Below, piece by piece: positions 31,830 through 37,500 of a DNA stretch of 37,500 bases. The stretch is from assembly GCA_016946835.1 (NCBI GenBank), contig JACVTC010000128.1, forward strand, positions 7,501 through 45,000. Direction: 5' to 3'. The first letter of the stretch is position 1, and each line of letters begins with the position of its first letter. Below the pieces are notes generated by a model. The model was given only the letters and a program-made list of their open reading frames with translations, ran no database searches and had not been told where the DNA came from. The position numbers and the translations under genes were made by a program. Source of the DNA: Neocallimastix lanati (nom. inval.). Its lineage: Eukaryota; Neocallimastigomycota; Neocallimastigomycetes; Neocallimastigales; Neocallimastigaceae.

Positions 31830-33470
31830 ATTTAATTAATGAAATAAAATTTCTATTTATTTAAGAATCAATATAAATTAATATAGAATATACCCTAAAA
31901 AAAAAAAGTAGTATTAATAATTTTTATAAATTATTTAAAATTTAAAATTTATATAATATAAAAATAAATATTATATATATTTATATTATTGTTATAACAT
32001 TATTTTATTTAATTTTTTTTTATAATTTTAAAACTAAAAATATTATCTTTATAATATATTTTTTTATCTATTAATGTAAATAAGAAATTGGAATATTTAA
32101 AAATTAAAAATAAAAATAAATAAATAAAATAAAAAAAAAAAAATATAAAATAAAAAATAAATTTAAGATATTAAATTCAAATTTAAAAAGTTAGTGTGTT
32201 TTTTTTAACAACATATTAATCTAATATTCATATAAATTTGTTCATTATTTCATTATTTCATTTAATATATAATTATAAATTATTTTTAAAATATAACACT
32301 AATATTATAAATATTTAAATATATTTATAAAATATATTTAATTATAATATTAATAAGAAGTATTTGAATAAAATAAAAATGTTATTTTATAATTATATAA
32401 TATGAAATTGTATATTAATCCTTATATAAATGTAATATATAAGAATTGTTTTTTTATATAAAAATGTATTTATAAATTTTAAAATAATAGATTAACAAAT
32501 TAAAAAAAAAAAAAAAAAAAAATTTAACCATATTATATATATTATATATAATTTATTTATTAAATTTAAATGAACAAAAAAAAAATTATACTATAAAATT
32601 ATAATAATTATTATTCCAAAGACATATTGAAAAAAATATATAATAAAATATAAAATTAATAAATAAAATAAAATAAATAAATAAATAAATGAAAAAAAAA
32701 AAATAATAAAATTATAATAATAACAATAAAAATATATAATACTATAATATTTTTAATAAATATTTAAAATAATAAAAAATTAAAAATTATTTATTGTCAT
32801 CATTAAATATATTAAATATAAAGTGAATAATAAGAATATAATATAAAATTATAATAATAATAGTTTCAAATATCAAAAAGTATAATGAAATATTAATAAA
32901 TATGTCATATATACCATTTTCTATGGAATTTTTTTTGGTCATTAGATTATTAGAAATCATAAAGGCTAAAATAATTATAATTAAAATTTATAAAACGTAT
33001 TAATTTCTATCCAATAGAAACTTAAAAATTTAGAAATAATTAATTTCCATCATAAAATAATTTTTAATTATTTCAATTATAAAAATACATAAAAATATAA
33101 ATAAAACATATGATATACATAAATTTTTTTTCTATATAGAAATTTAGAATTTAGTAGAAACAATATATTCATATAGAATAATTTATATCTAAAAATAATA
33201 TTTTATAAAGATTAGAGAAAATATTAAATAAAATATTTTTAGAATGAATTATAGGATTTTTATTTTTAATAAATTTGAAAAAGTATAAATATGAGTAATT
33301 TTCATTTATAAATTTTTATCTTTATTATTTATTTTACTTACCTATATTAGTTATAAAATTAAATATAATTAAAAGTATTTAACGAACTTTAAGCGATTAA
33401 TAAAGAAAAAAATTTTTTTATATAAAAATAAAAGCAATTTTATAATATCATAAAATTTAAAAATAACAAA
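31830..33470. repeat. sHSP array spacer unit before the 33471 gene (shorter, diverged middle)
   Basis: Spacer unit with a diverged middle: 32300-32560 resembles the LINE-flanking repeat (AATAAGAAGTATTTGAATAA). The interrupted TAA/CAA block is absent because the unit jumps from TTTATTTATTAAA to TTTAAATGAACAAAA near 32565. This explains the 2268-bp gene spacing. CCAAT at 33011-33015, TATAAATA at 33294-33301. No supported ORF. Confidence 0.8.
33000..33470 (+). promoter_or_regulatory. Conserved sHSP promoter
   Basis: CCAAT 460 bp and TATAAATA 177 bp before the ATG at 33471, the shortest TATA spacing in the array. The CATAAAGGCTAAAATAATT stretch groups it with the promoters of 4516, 23072 and 25483. 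Confidence 0.55.
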
Positions 33471-34097
33471 ATGTCATCACACAACCACGAAAATCAATTA
33501 TCTCGTAGAAATAATAATTCTTTATTTAGAGATTCATTCTTTGATGATCCATTCGAAAATGATTTCTTTAATCATCCTTTGATTTCTTTCCCTTCAATCT
33601 ATCCTTATTATCATAGAGATCCATTCAATGATTGGCATAATCAAATTTCTAAAGCTTTCAATAGTGATATCTTTAAATCAGTTGATTTTAGTCCAAAGAT
33701 CAACCTAAGTGAAGATGAAAATAATTATTATATTCATGCAGATTTACCAGGAATGAATAAGGATCAAGTCAAAATGGAACTTTCTGATGATAATCATAAT
33801 CATGTTTTAACTATTTCTGGTGAAAGAGAATCTATCATCGATAACTCTGATAATAACAATTCTAATGATCACACTAAAGATGATAACAAAACCTCAGAAA
33901 ATTGTAATCAAGGAAATACTAAAAAGTATTCAAAAATAGAATGTCGTTATGGTAAATTTTCAAGATCATTTACTCTTCCTGAAAATGCCGATATTAATAA
34001 AATTCAAGCTAGATTAGACAATGGAGTTTTAGAAGTTCATCTTCCAAAGCTTGAACCTACGAAGAAAGAACAAAGAAAAAGTATTCAAATTCAATAA
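33471..34097 (+). CDS. Small heat shock protein, Hsp20 family (array copy 8)
   Basis: 208 residues, intact. MSSHNHENQL (as 20661), DWHNQISKAFNSDIF, SPKIN, HNHVLT, insert DNNNSNDHTKDDNKTSEN (S unique), CRYGKF, TLP, QARLDNG, tail EPTKKEQRKSIQIQ. Its combination of variants is a mosaic of those seen elsewhere in the array. Confidence 0.97.
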   Translation: MSSHNHENQLSRRNNNSLFRDSFFDDPFENDFFNHPLISFPSIYPYYHRDPFNDWHNQISKAFNSDIFKSVDFSPKINLSEDENNYYIHADLPGMNKDQVKMELSDDNHNHVLTISGERESIIDNSDNNNSNDHTKDDNKTSENCNQGNTKKYSKIECRYGKFSRSFTLPENADINKIQARLDNGVLEVHLPKLEPTKKEQRKSIQIQ

Positions 34098-36047
34098 ATT
34101 TAATTAATGAAATATAATTTCTATTTATTTAAAATCGTTATAAATTAATATAGATTATACCCTAAAAAATATTAGTATTAATAATTTTTTAAAAAACATT
34201 TAAAATTTAAAATTTATTTGAATATAAAAATAAATATTATATATATTTATATTTACATTATTGTTATACCATGATTTTATTTAATTTTTTTTTTTTTTAA
34301 AACTAAAATTTTTATAATATATATTTTTTTATCTATTAATGTAAATAAGAAATTGGAATATTTAAAAATTAAAAATAAAAATAAATAAATAAATAAAAAA
34401 AAAATAATAATAAAAAAAAATTTAAAATATTAAATTTGAATTTAAATAGCTTTTGTGTTTATTTTAACAACATATTAATCAAATATTCATATAAATTTGT
34501 TCATTATTTCATTATTTCATTTAATATATAATTATAAATTATTTTTAAAATATAATTATAATATTATTTTATAAGGTATATGATTAAAAATGATTCTTAA
34601 ATTATAATATTAATAAAAAATATTTAAAAAAAAAATAAAAATGCTATTTTATAATCATATAATATGATATTGTATTTTAATCCATATATAAAAATAGTAT
34701 ATTAAAATTGTTTTTTTATAAAAAAATATATTCATACATCTTAAAAATAATTAATAAATTGAAAAAAAAAAAAAAAAATTTAATCATATTATATATAATT
34801 TATTTAATATATTAAAAAATGATATTCAATTAATAAAGTAAAAAAAAAAAAAAATTGATAATAATGGTAATTATAATAATAACAATAATAACAATAATAC
34901 TATAATAATTTTTTAATAAAGATTAAGAATTATAATAAGTAACATTAAATATAAATGAAACAAAAAAAATTATACTATAAAGTTATAATAATTATAGTTC
35001 CAAAGACATATTGAAAAATTTTTTAGACAATATTATATATAATTTATTTATTATAATAAAATATGCTATACAATTAATAAATTAAGAAAAACAAATAAAT
35101 AATTAAAATAATAATAATAATAATAATAATGGAAATTATAATAACAGTAATAAAAATAATACTATAATAATTTTAATAAAAATTTAAAATTATAACAAAT
35201 AAATATAAAGTGAATAATAAGAATATAATATAAAATTATAATAATAATAGTTTCAAATATCAAAAAGCACAAAAAGCATAATGAAATATTAATTAAATAT
35301 GTCATATATATATACCATTTTCTATGGAATTTTTTTTGGTCATTAGATTATTAGAAATAATAAATGTTAAAATTGTCAATGAGTGAAGCTCAGATTAATT
35401 ATTTTATATTATATATTTTATTTATTTAATAATATTTTATTAATAAAGAAGAATCATTTTCTAAATAATAATTATTACATGTATTTTATATTAATTTTAT
35501 TTTATAATAAAGCATAATGTATAATTTTATTTACTATATTTTAACAAAAATAATTATAATTAAAATTTATAAAACGTATTAATTTCTATCCAATAGAAAC
35601 TTAAAAATTTAGAAATAATTAATTGCCATCATAAAATAATTTTTAATTATTTCAATTAAAAAATTACATAAAAATATGAATAAAGCATATGATATACATA
35701 AATTTTTTTCTATATAGAAATTTAGAATTTAGTAGAAATAATATATTCATAGAATAATTTATATCTAAAAATAATATTTTATAAGGATTAGAGAAAAAAT
35801 TTAATAAAATATTTTTAGAAGGAATATAAAATTTTTATTTTTAATAATTTTGAAAAAGTATAAATATGAGTAATATTCATTTATAAATTTTTTTCTTTAT
35901 TATTTATTTTACTTACCTATATTCATTATAAAATTAAATATAATTAAAAGTGTTTAACAAACTTTAAGTGATTAATAAAAAAAAAAAAAGTTTTATATAA
36001 AAAAAAAAAAGCAATTTTATAATATCATAAAATTTAAAAATAACAAA
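34098..36047. repeat. sHSP array spacer unit before the 36048 gene
   Basis: Full spacer with the ~175-bp extra segment (about 35374-35548) also found at about 1406-1580. From ~35280 to ~35830 it is almost identical to ~1320-1870. The interrupted TAA/CAA block lies at ~34860-34900; CCAAT 35590-35594; TATAAATA 35859-35866. No supported ORF. Confidence 0.85.
35583..36047 (+). promoter_or_regulatory. Conserved sHSP promoter
   Basis: CCAAT 458 bp and TATAAATA 189 bp before the ATG at 36048; proximal part matches the 31203 promoter, distal part the 2084 promoter. Confidence 0.55.
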
Positions 36048-36668
36048 ATGTCATCACACAATAACGAAAATCAATTATCTCGTAGAAATAATAATTCTTT
36101 ATTTAGAGATTCATTCTTTGATGATCCATTCGAAAATGATTTCTTTAATCATCCTTTGATTTCTTTCCCTTCAATCTATCCTTATTATCATAGAGATCCA
36201 TTCAATGATTTACATAATCAAATTTCTAAAGCTTTCAATAGTGATATCTTTAAATCAGTTGATTTCAGTCCAAATATCAACCTAAGTGAAGATGAAAATA
36301 ATTATTATATTCATGCAGATTTACCAGGAATGAATAAGGATCAAGTCAAAATGGAACTTTCTGATGATAATCATGTTTTAACTATTTCTGGTGAAAGAGA
36401 ATCTATCATCGATAACTCTGATAATAACAATACTAATGATCACACTAAAGATGATAACACAAACTCAGAAAATTGTAATCAAGGAAATACTAAAAAGTAT
36501 TCAAAAATAGAATGTCGTTATGGTAAATTTTCAAGATCATTTACTCTTCCTGAAAATGCCGATATTAATAAAATTCAAGGCAGATTAGACAATGGAGTTT
36601 TAGAAGTTCATTTTCCAAAGCTTGAACCTATCAAGAAAGAACAACGAAAAACTATTCAAATTCAATAA
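36048..36668 (+). CDS. Small heat shock protein, Hsp20 family (array copy 9, last)
   Basis: 206 residues, intact. MSSHNNENQL, DLHNQISKAFNSDIF, SPNIN (as 20661), SDDNHVLT (two residues fewer, in the same loop as 25483), insert DNNNTNDHTKDDNTNSEN, QGRLDNG. Unique are VHFPKLE (F for L in the strand after GVL) and LEPIKKEQRKTIQIQ (I for T). The IQI tail is kept. It is the terminal copy: DNA downstream diverges at once from the array spacer. Confidence 0.97.
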   Translation: MSSHNNENQLSRRNNNSLFRDSFFDDPFENDFFNHPLISFPSIYPYYHRDPFNDLHNQISKAFNSDIFKSVDFSPNINLSEDENNYYIHADLPGMNKDQVKMELSDDNHVLTISGERESIIDNSDNNNTNDHTKDDNTNSENCNQGNTKKYSKIECRYGKFSRSFTLPENADINKIQGRLDNGVLEVHFPKLEPIKKEQRKTIQIQ

Positions 36669-37500
36669 ATTTAATGAAATTATTACCAAAAAAAATTAAA
36701 TTTATTTTCAATAATCATTTTTAATTAGTATAGATAATACCCTATGGTATTGCAAAAATTTTGTAAATACATTAACTAAATATTATTAACTAAATATTTT
36801 TTAATTATATTATTTATTATAATATAATTTTATTTAATTTTTTAAAACTGTTATTTTATTACCATAACATTTTCTTCATCTATTATTGTAAATAAAAAAT
36901 TTAAATATTTAAGTATTAATGAAATTAAAAATAAAAAAATAAGAAAAAAAAATTTAAATATTTATTTTTAATATTAAACATTAATGTATTTATTTATTTA
37001 ATTTATTAATTTGAAATTGATATATAATTATTTGTTTTAAAAATTCTCATTTTTGCATAATTGATAATTATATATTTATATTTTATAATTATTTTTTTTT
37101 TTAAATAAATTAAATATAAAAATATTCGTTAGAAAAGATTTATTTTGATTCTTAAATAAAATTATATATAAAAATTGATTTAAAATTTTAAAAGAAAAAT
37201 ATTAATACATCATCTATAAATTATAAATAAAATAAGTATAATTTAATTCGAATATGGTGTTATTTTTTAATTAGGATTTACTTATTACAATAAAAAATAA
37301 TAATTAAATATAAATTTTATAAATATATAAAAAAAAAAAAATTTAAAAATTAGTTTAATTGTATAGAGTTAGTAATAAAATAAAACATGTAATAATAAGC
37401 ATTTGAATAACGAATTCTTCTTAAATAAATATATAGAATGATAATTAATAATATATTTAAAATATATCTGATTGAGCTAGTTTTATGTTTTTTTTTTTTT
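36669..37500. other. Array edge: diverged sHSP downstream sequence, then A+T-rich DNA
   Basis: The first ~250 bp keep faint similarity to the array spacer (TTAGTATAGATAATACCCTA near 36724, CATCTATTATTGTAAATAAA near 36880), then similarity fades. No ORF or repeat is supported beyond. This looks like the right end of the tandem array. Confidence 0.6.

Overview
**Organism.** By eye the window is overwhelmingly A+T. Genes are short, intronless islands in near-homopolymeric intergenic DNA. It holds a fungal-style LINE fragment with a poly(A) tail and FLYWCH/MULE-type DNA transposons. This is clearly eukaryotic. The style (extreme A+T, Asn/Lys-rich proteins, many MULE/FLYWCH elements, expanded Hsp20 family) best fits an anaerobic gut fungus (Neocallimastigomycetes). 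A dictyostelid or another A+T-rich protist is the main alternative. This assignment is inference.

**Layout.** The backbone is a tandem array of small heat-shock protein (sHSP, Hsp20/alpha-crystallin) genes, all on the plus strand. There is one 3' fragment (1-111) and nine complete copies, in blocks: [fragment, 2084, 4516, 6937], [20661, 23072, 25483] and [31203, 33471, 36048]. Uninterrupted units repeat about every 2.3-2.6 kb, and the non-coding spacers are as recognisably repeated as the genes. The blocks are separated by two copies of one large composite transposable element: copy A (10943-20279) and copy B (27075-30683). Each copy contains a foldback of AAAAT/ATTTT satellite arms around a ~180 bp loop, a decayed MULE transposase and a MULE-like right terminal repeat. 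Copy A also carries a second MULE (11515-15092) with clear terminal inverted repeats and an 8-bp target duplication; copy B preserves the matching empty site. The unit before copy A carries a 5'-truncated LINE (~8276-9789) and a pure TAA microsatellite of about 500 bp.

**How it fits together.** The left flank of copy A and the right flank of copy B share the 9-bp word TTAGAAATC. This suggests one ancestral insertion into an sHSP promoter, followed by duplication of a higher-order block (three sHSP units plus element) and separate deletions at the other two junctions. The sHSP genes probably encode near-identical ATP-independent chaperone subunits whose dosage is set by array length. They share a fixed promoter layout (CCAAT inverted repeat about 460 bp and TATAAATA about 180-190 bp before each ATG), except the 20661 gene, whose distal block was removed at the element junction.

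**Limits.** The satellite and TAA lengths may be assembly-dependent. No rRNA, tRNA or CRISPR was seen.
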